Source of the DNA: Diphasiastrum complanatum
Taxonomy: Eukaryota > Streptophyta > Lycopodiopsida > Lycopodiales > Lycopodiaceae
Direction: 5' to 3'
NCBI GenBank assembly: GCA_029204225.1
Contig: CM055093.1
Coordinates: 27,935,566-27,999,565 of the forward strand
Length of the DNA stretch: 64,000 nt
Positions 34,001-48,700 of this stretch are shown one piece after another (within the stretch, counting starts at the first letter, position 1; every line of letters begins with the position of its first letter). The notes below the pieces were generated by a model. It saw only the letters and a program-made list of their open reading frames with translations. It had not been told where the DNA came from and did no database searches. Position numbers and translations under genes: made by a program.

Positions 34001-37000
34001 GGCACTTGTCACGGCACTCAGACCCCACGGCACCTGTGCCGTGGGGAACTTTGTGTATATCATTTCACACATCTGTGGTTCACACACAGGGTCACTTGCC
34101 TATGCCAGACTTATTAAACCATACAGACTAAACCATTCCTTTTGATATGGAATGTATCGCTTAAACAACTTGATATTATTAAGAGTTTTTGTCATGGCAT
34201 GCCAAGCCATTGTTCCATTTATAGGGCTTTTCTCATAAGCTTGAACCACACATTTTCTCAGCGTGAGCAAAAGGTGAGCTATCATTTTCCTGCAATTTCC
34301 AGCTACGGATTTTGTGAGCCATCATTCCCAGCTGCAGGCATAGTTGTTTCCAGCTAAAAAAATTTCCTAACCACAGCCATCAATTTTCCTAGTTACATGC
34401 ACATCTCCAGGGCGGCTACAAATTTCCAAGGTAAATTTTTTGCTTTGTAGTCATCATTTTCCAGGCCAAGAATTTGCAGCTACAGGCACATTTTTAGGGT
34501 TTACAGGCCACATACAATTTATTCAGGGCATTTCTAAAAGAAATTCAGAAAAGAATAAAGAAATCATATCCAGCATATTGTTTTTAGTTTTGTAAATTTG
34601 TACAGAAGCATTCCATACATGCCCGTCATACACCCTGGGAACTTGCATCAAACGTCTTTCAGTTTATGAGGTTAGCAATAACCTTAGAAGCCCATTCTGA
34701 CCAAAAATAGTCGGAATGTACTGGGTCGGAACGTAGAGCCTAAATGCAGTAATAGAATGTTCAACTACAGGTAGAGAGTGGTCACCAGTACAAATTATTG
34801 TGTAGATTTTGTTCAAGAAATCTACAAAGATTAAAAAGGTCCTATTGTAAGTTAGAATACCTGGTTATACTGCTATCAACTGTGAGGTAATTATTAAGCT
34901 GCTGGTATGATGTGCTCAATCCATGATGAGCTAATGTAAGAACAGAATTACATCCACAGAATCAATAAACCTTTGAAAATGTATAGCTTATAGAAACAAA
35001 TGATATTCAGTCAAGCTAGGTCTCCTCGAGAAATCACTACTACCACGTGAGCATAGCCCAATCAGAAAGTTAAACTTTATCCAATAAATCCCATGAACAT
35101 AATCGTCATCATATATAGGGGATGGTTGTACTTTGCACTTAAAGCTATGTGCTTTCTCCATCTTGGCATTTAACTTCTACACAGTAACTTATATGAGTGG
35201 AATGTCTTTGAGCAATACCTGGTTATTCTCATTATATGGTGCTTATGCTTGTCTGTAATGTTTCATGGTTTTTAGACAATTTTACGGTTGTATTGATACT
35301 TTAATGGTTTTATTAATTTGTGTTTGATTAATCTTATGGTGGCTCATTACTAGTACTTTATGGCTTTCCCAGACTGCATAATTTAACCCCCCCAAAACAG
35401 TGCATAAAACCTTAAAACCCCCAAATTTATAATCCCCACACCCAAACCGAAAATAAAATCAGATTTTAATGTTTTCTTTTCCTTGGTTGATTAAGTACAT
35501 ATTTATTTATTTTTAAATTTGGTCACATTCCGGAACGGGCAACTATGGTAGTTGTTAGGGACCTAACTCCCTTGGGCTAAATTGAGACTAAAGGATGACC
35601 GGCCAGTTGACTTGACCAGTGACTCGTGAATCTGCATGGTTGCCACATGCTGTAATCTAGGACGTGCACATGGCTTGGAGTCTCCCACCTTGGAGGTATA
35701 CAAGGGAAGGAGGACTCGTTTGCTATCCATTCTATCTACCTAGGAGAAGGTGGATGGAGAGCGGTGTGCACGGCCAGGAGAGTGCTAGCTTGAGGCAGGG
35801 GATGGCTGAGAGCCTAGGCAGTGGTATGGGACACTGTTTGGGATGAAAGTCGGATCTTGCTTGTTAACGGTCACAGGCTAGGGCACGGAGGGTGGACCTG
35901 GATTGGGTCCTATGGCGGGGTGGAACATGAATCGTTTGGTCTCTTGTGATAAACCGGCACCTGGAGGTATGCGGGAAGAGAGAGTCTAACATATGGTATC
36001 AGAGCCACTGTATGCCGAAAGCAGGTGTGTCGATCCAAAAGGGTTATCGTGTAAAGTTATGATCTTTTTGAAATTCATAATTAGGTGGGAAATGTGTTTT
36101 ATTCACATTTAGTTTCCTTCTAACATCTATTTTAATGTTTTTTTGAGTTTAAAAAAAAAGAAAACAGATTCTGACCACTCTGCGCGCTGCCACGTGGTAC
36201 TGTCCTGCAGCGGACAGGTGGCAGGGATCTGCGGACAGAGGTTCCACTCGGATCTGAGGGTCGCGGACAGGAATCCGTGCAGTTCTGTGGGCGGAAAACA
36301 GTAGCGAGGAACAGCAACTGTCCGCGGCAGGTAGAGGGGCAGACCAGCGGGGGGGGGTGGTGTCCTGGGCGCCAGCTGGCAAGAAACCTGGCAGGTGGTC
36401 CAGGTCACCCATTTGGAGTCTTAGGTGGCAAAGTAAAGCCACTTGACAGATTTTGATCAAGCATGTAAAGGGAGGCATGCCTCTCCTATGTGAGCATTGT
36501 TGTTTCAATACGGCTGTTTTTGATCCTCACGACCTCATTCAGATGAAGGGGGTTGTGGGTGGCCAAGCCATAATAATTTTATTTTGATGATGGATCCACA
36601 CATAATTTTATTAGCTCTAAGTTGTTGCAGAGGCTAAAGGTGGAAACAAAGCAAAGTGACCATCGTTATATAGTGAAGCTGGCAACAAGAGCGGAAAGCC
36701 AAGTTTGGGACCGGATAGTCCCACATCTGCCGATTCAAATACAAGCCTATAATGATAAATTAGACTTTCATATATGAATCTAGATAAGGTAGATGTAATA
36801 CTTGGTAAGGAGTGGTTCTATGAGAGGAACGAGACGTTGAAGAAAAACTATGTTAACACACAGTTTGTCGTTCTTACATAACGGCTCACTCATAGAATCA
36901 AATGGAATTGTTGATATTTCTTCTCCGTATATGCTTTCTGCTCTAGAAATTGTTAAATGTATGGATATTGTGGATTGTAATTCTTATTTATGTTGGTTGA

Positions 37001-40000
37001 AGGATTTCTCTTATCATGAAGAATGTAGTTTGCAATTTTACAATTTCCAAATGGAATTAATGTCTAACAACCTAAAGCAAGAAAATTCAGGTGAAACCTT
37101 CAGGAAACTTAGGCAAGAATTTAACGATGTGTTTCTGAGCAGCTTCCTGAAGGTCTTCCCCCCTCTAGGGAGTCGACCATGGTATTAAACTTGTTCCTGG
37201 TAGTTCTCCTGTATCTTTGTATCCTTACTGGATGAGTACTAATGAAGAGGATGAAGTTTATAGACAACTGCAAAATTACAGGCCATGTTAGGCCTAGTAA
37301 GTCCCCTTGGGGGGGCCTAGTTATCTTAGTTGATAAAAAAGACAGAGGTACTCGTCTTTGTGTGGACTTTAAAAAATTAAATAAATTAACGATTAAAAAC
37401 TGTTATTCTTTGCCACAAATGATGAACTGGTTGATCGATTACATGGTGCAAAGTACTTCGCCAAAATCGATTTGAGATCAGGGTGGAGGATGTTGAAAAA
37501 ACCGGGTTTAGAACCAGGTATGGCCATTATGAGTTTCTGGTTTTACCGTTTGGATTGACAAATGCTCCAGCGACTTTCCAGCAGATGATGAATGATCTTC
37601 TTCGTCCATAACTAGGAAAGTTCGTCATAGTTTACTTACATGATATTTATTCTCATCTATAGTAAGACTTTGGAGGAGCATGAGCCATGAGGAGCATCTC
37701 AGGACTGTCTTAAAGTTACTTAGACAGGAGAAGCTTTTTGCCAAAGAATCCAAATGTGTTTTCTTCTAGAAGAGATTGTTTTATCTCGGTCGCGTTACGG
37801 ACCATGGGTTGGAAATTGACCCAAACAAAGTCCGACAAGTTCGTGAATGGCCAATTCCTAAAACCATCCGGGAGATTAAGTCCTTTTTGGGCTTTACGGG
37901 GTTTTCTCATAGATTTATCATGGGTTATGCAATAATTGCATTGTCTTTGACAAATGTCCTTAAAAGGGCTAAAAGAATGAGCCGACACAGTAAATTCAGT
38001 CCTCCGGTTACTTGGACTGAAGAGTTGAATCATAGTTTTGAGAACCTCAAATACTGTGTAACTACAGCACCTATTTTACACATAGAGGATCCTAACAAGC
38101 AGCATGTACTTGAGACGGATGCCAGTGACTATGCTATAGGTGCAATCCTATATCAAGATGGTAGACCGGTTGCTTTTCAAAGCAAGAAGCTAGATCCTAC
38201 TCAAAAGCGGTATTCCACCTACGACAAGGAGCTTTTTGCTGTTAATCATGCCCTAAAAGTGTGGAGACATTATTTGTATGGCTCCCACTTTACCATGGTA
38301 ACTAACCATCAACCATTAAAGTATATTAACGATGCGGTTGAGCTTAGAGGTCGTAAGGCCAAACAGTCATAAATGCTCCAAGAATTTCATTATGACATTG
38401 AGTACCGGAAGGGTACTTCAAATAGTGTCACAGATCCCTTAAGCCGGATTGGAGAAGTTAATCAGTTAAGCTTGTTAAGAATTAATGCTTACTTAATTAA
38501 TTGTAGAAGCCAGCCTGCATGCTAGAAGGCCTATTTCTATTTTTAGTATAGGTACTATCTATTTTTAGGTACCTAAGTTAGTACCAATTTTGCTAGAATA
38601 GTATGAAATACTATTTTATATTTATGCTATCATAGATTGCTATTTCTGAGATTTAGTAATTAGCATAATTGCTTTTGCCAAACGGTATTGTTGGCAAATA
38701 GCTTTTGCCTTTGAGTTAGTCCAGCCTCTACAAGAGCAGATGAGCGCCCTCCTTCATTATCAATTCAATACAGATCAGTTCTGTTAATTGCTCTTGTGAT
38801 TCATCTTCTTCCTCTTGTGTTTGGTGTTTTGTGAGTACTAATAAGATTAGTCTACTCCTAGTTTCAAAATCACTCAGATTCTATCATAATATCAGAGCAG
38901 GGTTCCTAAGATCGGGATCTACGGAAGAAGATTTGGTGCAGGTCACATCTGGTGCATGGCTCATCTGGTGCAGGTCACAACTGGAGCAGGTTTTACCTGA
39001 GGACGGCAGTACCTGAGAAGGCTTTACCTAAGGGCGGCAGATTTGTTGCAGGTGGCTTCTGAGGACACGCAGATCTGTTGCAGGTGGCTTCTGAGGGCGG
39101 CAGTACCTGAACAAGTAATTCTGAGGACGGTTGTATCTGAACAGGTGGTTTCCAAGACAACAGTATTCGAGCAGATAATATCCTGGACAGGTAGTACCTG
39201 AGCAGATAATATCCTGGACAGGCAGTATCTGAGGCAGCAGCAACCAGACAGGCAGTACCTGAGGCAGCAGCAAACAGGACAGGTGTTCCTGAGGGCGGCA
39301 GCAGCTGGGGAAGGCAGTATTTGAGGCAGCAGAGACCAGAACAGGTCTGATTCAGGGCAAGTGCTATTTGGACAGGCAGTGATCAGATTTCTGCATGCAG
39401 GCAGAACTGAGGAAGGCAGTACTTGGGACAAGCAGAAACCAGATAGACAAGATCTGGACAGGTACTATCTGACTTAAAAAAAAAAATTGTTGCATGCAAG
39501 ATCTGGACAAGTGATACCCAGGGAAGGCAACAATTGGACAGGTATTATCTGAGAAAGATATCCTCAAATATTGTTGCATGCAAGTATATTCATAGTAAAA
39601 AGCCCATCATTTCTGTACGACAACGATGGGTAGCCTTCATGAATCCGTTCTTCCAGAATCAAGCAAGTTAGTAGATGGCTCTAACTACAGTCTGTGGAAA
39701 TTCAAATTGAAGAATATACTTATGGACAGGGATTATTGGTTTAAGTTCTTTACTCAGTTCAAATCACTTGTTGAGAAGCAGACTAGAAAGCAAATCAAGA
39801 TTCTACGTTCAGATAAGGGAGGTGAGTTCATACTACAGAGTTCCAGGAATTCTGCAAAGAACATGGAATCAAGAGACAATTTGCTTTGACAGATACACCA
39901 CAGCATAATGGAGTAGTTGAGAGAAAGAACAGGTCTATTGTGGAGAGTGCTCGCAGCATGCTACGAGGTAAGAACCTCAAGAATCATTTGTGGGGCAAAG

Positions 40001-43000
40001 CAGTTAATACAGCAGTTTACTTACTTAACAGAAATCCCACAAAAACTGTTCTAAATCGAACTCCGGAAGAAGCTTTCACAGGTATAAAACGTAAAGTGGA
40101 TCATCTACGAGTTTTTGGTTGTATTGCATATGCTCATATTCCTAAAGACGCATTATGCATTTATGGCTTCAGTGTTGGATTCAGAGGATCCTTTATTTTA
40201 TGAAGATGCTGCAAAGGAGCAAGTTTGGAAGACTGCTATGGATGAGGAGTACTGATCTATTATGAAAAACGAGACATGGAATCTTGTTGTACTTCCAGCA
40301 GGTTGCAAGTGGATTTATAGAACAAAGTTTAAGTCTGATGGTTCTATAGATAAGTATAGAGTTGGTTGATCTACTGCAACACCAATGATCAAGTTGCAGA
40401 TATCTTCACAAAAGAACTTGGTCATGAAAATCAGGACACTCCTAGGTCTTATTTTCCGTATTGTAAGGAAACTCAATCGGAATGCCTATCAACTAGAAGT
40501 CCCTCAAGGTGTTAAGGTTCTGTTGGATTTCGATGCTCAGCCAATCCATTCAATAATGAGCATCCTGAAAATCTGTCGAAGTTCGACTTCATCGACTTCG
40601 AAGTCGTCGAAGATATCGAAGTCATCGACTTCATCGACTTCGACTTCTCTCATGTAGATATATACATATGTTCAAACTCAAAATCGACGTACTCGACGTC
40701 AACGTACTCGACTTGCTCGACATCAACATTTTTCTAACTCCATCAAATCCGACTTTGTCGACTTACCCGACTTTTCACCAACCATCTACTAACCGACTGT
40801 TATCGACTTTTTCCCATCAGGGAAAAATCGATCCAAATAAATTGTCAGAAGACTTTATGGCAGTTCACCAAGTATTGTACATACATTTATTGTTACAAGG
40901 CGGTTGTAATAAATAGCAGATAGCATTTAATGCTAAAAGATATTTTAAACAGGCAGATATCTAGCAAGTAGATATTTATAATATAGAATCAACTGAGAAC
41001 GCACTTAGGATCTAATCAATCCTCTCAAAACAATTCATGTTGCCAGTGTTACTACACTCAATGAACATGCTGAAGTTATTACGTCAAGCAATTGTACGCA
41101 TTGTTGATATTAATCAGAGTGCAATTTCTGTCTCACTACTGTATCGTTCTATTGAGCATTTGTGTGAATCATTTATCTTGATTATTTTGCTGCTAACTGA
41201 CGTGCTTCCGATCCTAAACCATCCTCGCTCAAGCTTCCGCTACGAGACGTTTACATGCGCTCCCATGGTTTTCACATACTTGACGTGTACTCCTTTTGGT
41301 CTTATATGCCTTTTGGCATGGAAAAGACATTAATAAAGCTTTCTTTCTTTCTTTCTCTCAGCTAGCTAACAAAAAGAAAAATGTAGAGAATAATTTGTTA
41401 ATAGAAAAATGGTAAAGCCTATACACGGTCATAAAAACGTGATAGATACAACAACACATCTGCACAATCACTAGAGAATTTTTTCCACCTAGCTTCATAG
41501 CTTCTTCCAGAACTATTCCATCTTCCAAACAATTCATAGACATCGTTGATTGAGACAGAAGTACGCAAACCCAGTGCTTTAACAAGTCCCATGCTTTGAA
41601 CCTGGATCAACAAAACATTTGTCAAGAACTTTGTTGAATTCAAATAGACAATAACAATCCAATATTATCAACCACCATTAAGGGGATTCAACGTCAACAA
41701 TGTCCTATTGTCTATAATGGCCCTGCAGTAGCATACGTAACAGCTCCAAGTTTTCTTTTCTTTTCATATCCATTGATTTTTAACCTGTTACCTGTGGCAT
41801 AGCATAAGGTCCTTGGCTTCCTAGCAAGCTCTCGACGGCATCACAACGGTGAAAAAGCTCTGCTGGTTGATGAAGTTTTTTATCTTGACCTGATTTTATC
41901 CATGAGAATTGCCTCATGGTTAGAACAAATGTTGACTCTGTGACTTTCTTTTCCTGACTGATACCAACCATTGATCTATATGTACTTCCCGAAAATTGAC
42001 AATACTGATCTTTCCAAAGCATATCCAGCACTGAAAGAAGCTTTGCACACTGATCATGTTTCTCTGGAAATTGACACAGTGCTTCCAAAATATCAGATAC
42101 CTCTGAACATTCCCAGTCTTCAACAATCCATCCTTTTGAATTGCATTCAATTTCCCAGCTCGAATCCTTCCAGATACTCAAACTTTTATCGTATACCGTT
42201 TTCTCAACAGGCACAACCTGTAGGAAATCTGTGACACCTAATCCCTCAAAAAAGGATCGGCAATGATTGCTCCAGTGGGAAGGAAGAAATTGAAGATAAA
42301 TAGGATCAATTTCGGGCCAAAAGATTTTCACATCATTAAAAATTTCCTTCATGTTAATTTTATTCCCCAGTTCAACAGGGAAATGGATGAAACTTTTGCC
42401 TAATCTTATTAGACCTGTACTTGTTAAAATCATAGAATCCTTTTGCAATTTTTTCACAATAGAATTTTTATCTACAGTGCACTTCCTACAGTCAGAGCAG
42501 AAATGAAGCATTACAAAAGCCAGATACTGCACCACTTGCACTTCATCTTTTTCTGTAAAATCATGTTCCAAAAATTTCGGAAGAATGTGGACCTTGATAA
42601 CTTCATGTGCTGAAAGTTGAGATACACCTAATTTTACTAGAACGCTTTTGACATTTACGGCATTTTCAGCTGGCGTAGGGGACAAGGTGCTTCTTGGCCC
42701 TTTTGAATGAGTATCACTACAGTTGGCCCCACATTGGAGTATTTCAGGATGTACAGTCCTCAAATCTGAATAAAGGAGTGAAAACATCTTCATATGAGGG
42801 CTTGCTTCCTCATCTGCAATGGAGTCTGTAAACCACAAAGGACCTTCCATGGACGACGTAAAAGTACCATTTGACAAAGCAATGAATGGCAAGGACTGAA
42901 GAGCTTTAAGCATGTCCATTTCTGTGTCCTCCTGCACAAATTTGTGAAGCCCTTGCTGACTAGATGAAGCACATCTATGCCACTCCAGAAGCCAGCAATG

Positions 43001-45715
43001 AATCCAGTTAAACCCAAGGGACTGCAGACAACCTTTTCGAGTACAAACAGATTTCATTATATTCAACAATGTGCCCAGGCCATAAACTTGCACACCCAAA
43101 CTTGAGGCCAGAGCATCGGAAAGTGCTACACCCTTATCTAAGTAACGCATTCCAAGGTGCTCTAGCAACAAATAATCTGGTATTAAACTTCGAGCTGCTT
43201 CATCCCATCCTTTCAAGAGCACACAGGGAAGAGCACATGCGCCTTCTCCATCTTGGATTGGCAAACAAGGAACAGCACGCAGGCCTGATAAGATCATACG
43301 AGGCAAAGAAGAGAAAAAACCGACAACCTCACCCTCCATGGGCACAAACTTCATGTACGATGTGATTGCTGTCCCTAAAGCCTTCACTGCTACTCGCATT
43401 CTGAAGGAATCAGCTGCTTCTAAAAATAGACCTGGAATCTCAGAAAGTAACCACTGGTTCCAGGCACTGTTATGATCAACTGCTTCACGTGAAGAAGGAA
43501 GAATAAAGTCTCCCTGTATAATAAAGCGCAAACCATATGTCCGCAATGGCAGAAATGCAAAAACCTTTTGTTGCTCCATATAAGCATCATAAGATCCATC
43601 TGGAAGTTCACTCAAGGGAAAAGCCAAAGCAAGCTCTGTAGAAGTGATCCCAGCACGAGAAATTGAAGCCTCGAGCTTTTTCCAGACTACAAACCAAGTA
43701 CTGGTACTTGCACCATAAGTTAACTTGACGAGATTATTTCCAATATCTAGCCGTTCCATATGGCACACTGAGTGTGTTACATCATTTCTCACAATAATCC
43801 TACGCAACTTGTGAAGAAAGAGGAGCAATGTAGGATGCAAATCATTAAACATTGCTGTTACATCTTTCATGCCCACCCCTTGTAGCATTGGCGGCTTCAA
43901 TGGAAGATCAATACGTGTATTCCAGCTTGCTTGTGATTTACTGATAGTTGTGCTTGATATAATTTCAGAGAAATAGCTTTTCAGAAAACAATCATCAGAA
44001 GGAGCTGGCACAATTGTTGGCAGTATGAACCCAATATCGCCTTGTGAACTATCAAATTTCACATGAAAACCATTTGAGTGTATCTGTGGAGAATCTGTAA
44101 CCTGCAGGAAATAATGAGAATCAAAAAATTATCTAGTCCAGCGTAGCAGTGGGGTGGTGATCTATTAAAGATGAGGCTGATATTTGTAATCCTAAAACCT
44201 CAGCATATACTACTTTTTTTGCTGAGAAAATTGAAAAGTTGTCCAGAACAAGATTTTCCGACATACTGATAAATTTACAAGACAGTCAATAGCAAGCATC
44301 ATTATGGTTTCATGATGGAATCAAGCTGGAGCAATATTTGAGCAATGCAGCAAAGAGGATTAACATTAGGAAAGATCCAGATCTGCCTTATTATGGTTTT
44401 TTTGAGCAAGCCGACGGCAATTAATTAGGACTGTTGAACATTACAGATGCAAGTAAGTACCAATTTACTACCAAAACTCGTAATTACACATATAACATTT
44501 AGTAGTTGAAGATGCTTTGTTATTTATCGATACAAAGGTCTCATTAAGGGGTTTCAACTAAGCATTATATTATCTAATAGCATTGAGATAAAGAGTGGTT
44601 GTTGCAATGGCTACCAGACTTATTTTACAGCAGCAACTACATAAGTTCAAAGCTGCTCCATAGAAATCAACAAATTCTCCAATTTGTTAGTCGTCATAAA
44701 AGGTAAGGGAGTTTCAATAAAGGTAAGGTGATCCAAGGCCCAATAGGAGATTTTTTTTTTTAATGATAAAATTGTTGATGTCAGCTATTCATTTAAAAGG
44801 ATCCAATTTTGTGTGTTAGCTTGTAGAAGCCTATTGGCCATCAAATTTGGAATTTATTTCAGCATTCTCAATTAGTAATCCAACTAGTGCGAGAAGCACT
44901 TAGTTGACGACTTTCTATTTGTCAATTATTCCTTCAGCTAGTCACACGATATTAATTTCCACACAATTTAGTGTTAACGACATGCGAGGTCAAAAAAGTA
45001 GTGGATTAATAGAATCTCAAACAAGCAAAATATTGAGAGAACATAACTAAACTCAGTGGGCATTTGGAGTTATTCCCAATTTGCTCAATTATAGTGATTC
45101 TGCTCAAAAATCCTACATAAGTTGGACTTAACTTATTCATCCCCTTTGTCATTGTTAGGCTTTCTTATGGCAACTCCTACTCCTACACAAGATAACATCG
45201 GCATGTCAAATTCTCATGGAATCGAATCTAGCCCACAAGATGCCCTCCTCATACAAGTACTATCTCAGCTTGCACGGTTGCAAGCCACCGTGCAATAGGG
45301 CCAAATCTATTGTAATCAATTTATGAGTCGCCCTCCTAAGAGGAAGTTTATCTGGAAAAGAAAAAGGAAAAGTAGCAGACTATGTTCGTTCATGGTTAAA
45401 GCGATGGTCAGCACACTTCATTATTACCAATTACCCTAAGACCATTGTATCACTAAAGTTGAGACATCTTTGTGGGGTAAGGGGCATACATGGTGACAAG
45501 ATCCACTAGGCCCAATGTTCCTGAGAAATGGGATGATTTTCAGATTGCTTATACTTGACGCTATTTCCTGGGAGTTAGATGAGTACGAGCATGAGAGAGA
45601 GAGAGAGAGAGAGAGCATGGTTGAAAAACGATTCTATATGGTTGAAAAATGTTTCACTTAAGGTTCAGTATGGTTCAGTATGATTCAGCAGGGTTTTTGT
45701 TCAGTTTGTTGTGAT

Positions 45716-45766
<51 letters not shown>

Positions 45767-48700
45767 ATCCTATTATGAACACATTGGGGCATTCTCTTTA
45801 ATTTGTTAATTTTTTATATTGAATGCAGCTATAGCGTAAACCTGGGAGTTAATGCACCTAAATTGGACCGTCCTGCACCCAAAACAGTCGACAAACTACA
45901 CAGTAATAATGCTCTTAAGCAGAGCTTTCATCTGATACCCATATTGCCCACAAAAAAAATTATAAATAAATAAACGATTTTGTACGATTCTGGTCTTTTC
46001 CGAATCGCGATTCTGAATCATGATTCTGAACCGCGATTCAGAATTTTAGTGCAACTATGGTTTTAACTACATGACTTACCCAAATGCAGGGTGAAGTCAT
46101 GGGTCGTCCTGTGCATGTGCTATTTCAAAATGGATCCACTGACCACTTCATGAATGCTCGGTTTGTTCAAAAGCTATAGGACGCACAAGTGCACGGTAAT
46201 AAGGCCAATGGAACACTTATGTCCCTAACCTGAATCTTAAAATTCAAAATCAATGAAATTTTGACGTTTCATGTAATAAACGCAACTCCAATGGACTAAT
46301 ATTAAACTAGGTAAGGAATGGTTTTATGTTAAAAATGAAAACTCTCAAGAAAGATTATTTTAACGATAGTCTCTCTTTCATTCACGAGGATACATTCACG
46401 AAGCTTATGGGCAAGGCAAATGTACAACCCAATATTTCTTGTTCTATCAAAACAACTAAATGAGATGCTTGGTGATTCTTCAAATAATATCTGTATTATG
46501 ATAGATTTTGTTTATGATGATGTTAAATTGAATAGCACTTTTGATCATCATAATGATGGTGTCAATCGATGCAAATTGTTGAAAAATTAGTCCCCCCACC
46601 TGTTAAAACAACAACGACAAATGCTTGCAAATTAGCATCCTCTACGACTTTTGGTATTCAAAGCGTGAAAGAAAATAGAACTTATGCCTGACAGTAAATC
46701 AATATTCAAGATACCATATGGGACAAGTTGGAAAGAAGTTGCAAGTCAACTTCAAAAATAATTTTGGAGGTATATTTGACCTTGTGAGTGTGCAAAATCA
46801 TGTAAATGCCAACTTTAGCAAACAGGTCAAATTGGCTAGACCCAAAATTTGGCCCTCTCTCTCACTTGATAAGGCTTCTAGAAGGATCCCAAATTTTGGT
46901 AATGCACAAGGTTTCATTGTGCAAACTTTTAAATTAGATCTAAACCATATATTTTGCCCTTTGGCTAATATTAGTGGAGCGAGATGATGGTTCAAAGGTG
47001 GTCTAGATTCATTGAACCTTGGTGACCTTACTCAAAACTCCACAACCTCTAGTGATTCATTCCATTCCTTAGTATGCTCTAGGGATACTCTTTTGTTCAA
47101 AAGGATCAAAGGTGGTTTGTACCTTGATCTCTTTTCATATCTTTGCATGTAGTGAACTAGTGTTGAGATAAAGTGGATTTCTCCATAGAACTCTTAATCA
47201 AAGTTGATGTACTTCATATTTGGTAGAATCTTGATGTTCTTTACACATCTTAAATCTATCTTCTTTGGACCTAACTTCATCTTGACTGTTCATGTTGTGA
47301 TTGTTTCCTTCACTATCATAATCATGGATTTCTAGCTTTCTATGTTTGGATGTATGCGATCTATCAATCATATCAATAGCCAATCTTGGGTAGATCTTTC
47401 ACAGTAAGTCCCCTTGGGGAGCACCAGCAATTCTCATGAAAAAGAAAGAGGGAACTCAGCAACTCCTTATTGAATACAAAGGGTTGAACAAACCCATAAC
47501 AAAGAATAAGAATCCTTTGCCAAGATGGATGAGCTAACAGATCAATTACAGGGTGCAAATTATTTCAACACGATTTGATTTGACATCAACAAGACTAACT
47601 CTTTGCTGAGGAGACTAAGTGTGCATTAATTGAAGATAGATTTTTATATCAAGCCAATATAATATTCATTCAAGGACTAGAGATTGACACTTATAAGATC
47701 TGTAAGGTTCTTCAATGACCAAATTGAAGACTAGCACTTAAGTGAGATTCTTTTTGGATTTGATAGTTTCTTTCATCAATTCACAAAGAATTTTGCTAAA
47801 TTGGCATTGCTCTTGAGAAATCTTCTTAAAGGCAAATATAAGCCAGTACAGTGGACAGAGGATTGGGACAAGTGTCTCCTTAGTGTCAATGTCTCAAATT
47901 GAAGATCCAAACAAACCATATGTGGTCAAAATGGATGCAAGTGACTTTGCAGCTGGTGGAGTTCTGTCGGCCTATGACATTTGAAAGCAAGAAGCTTACA
48001 GATGCGCAATCTAGATACCCTATGTACGGTCAATCATTGGAGTACAAGATAATCAAGAAGATTAAATTGATTGGTACTAGGCTAGAACTAGAGTTCACCA
48101 TGTCTTTCATATCAGTAGATTGAAAGAAAAGTTGGGTGAAGGGGACGACATATGCATGACCTTCACGGCAAAGATCTGCTTGCACAACATATGACTAGCA
48201 ATTTCATAAATTCAATAAGCCACTAAAAAATGCATCACCAAAATCAACTCGTGAACTATGATACCCGAAAAACTGATTTGAAGCCAATGCCCTTGTGCCC
48301 AATGTAGCCTGCGTTAGATCCAGATTTCGTGGAGTTCCCCACATCACAAAGGGCACGCATGTTTGCTGCAGTAAACCCAATTTCATTATTCAGCACCACC
48401 ACATGACCGTGTTGCACAATAAAAACCAGAGTTGCTTCGACTCCTTCTGCATATCTGTTATCATCAGCATTTTGAACCTGCAACAACCACTATCAAAACA
48501 TTACAAATGGAATCCTACTAGAAAAAATCACATTAAGCACCATATACCAAGAAAATTCAGATCTGAAAACAGCATCTTGGTCCGTAGAATTGGACTGAAT
48601 CTATTTTTACTGATGTTGAATGGAAAGCCATGGTCTGTTGAGGATGCAACTTCTCTTATCCCAGTGATTCACCTTGTGAAAATCAGCATTAACAATTTTG

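Larger units (their letters stand above)
45160..48130 (+). pseudogene. Heavily decayed Ty3-gypsy element
   Basis: A gag-like start ([19 protein letters not shown], at about 45240-45300) is followed by a MITE insertion. Protease-like [11 protein letters not shown] lies near 46120. RT pieces follow at 47400-47560 ([28 protein letters not shown]) and an RNase H piece at 47898-48020 ([21 protein letters not shown], then in another frame [17 protein letters not shown]). Many stops and shifts. 46700-47370 has no motif I can name. Confidence 0.7.
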
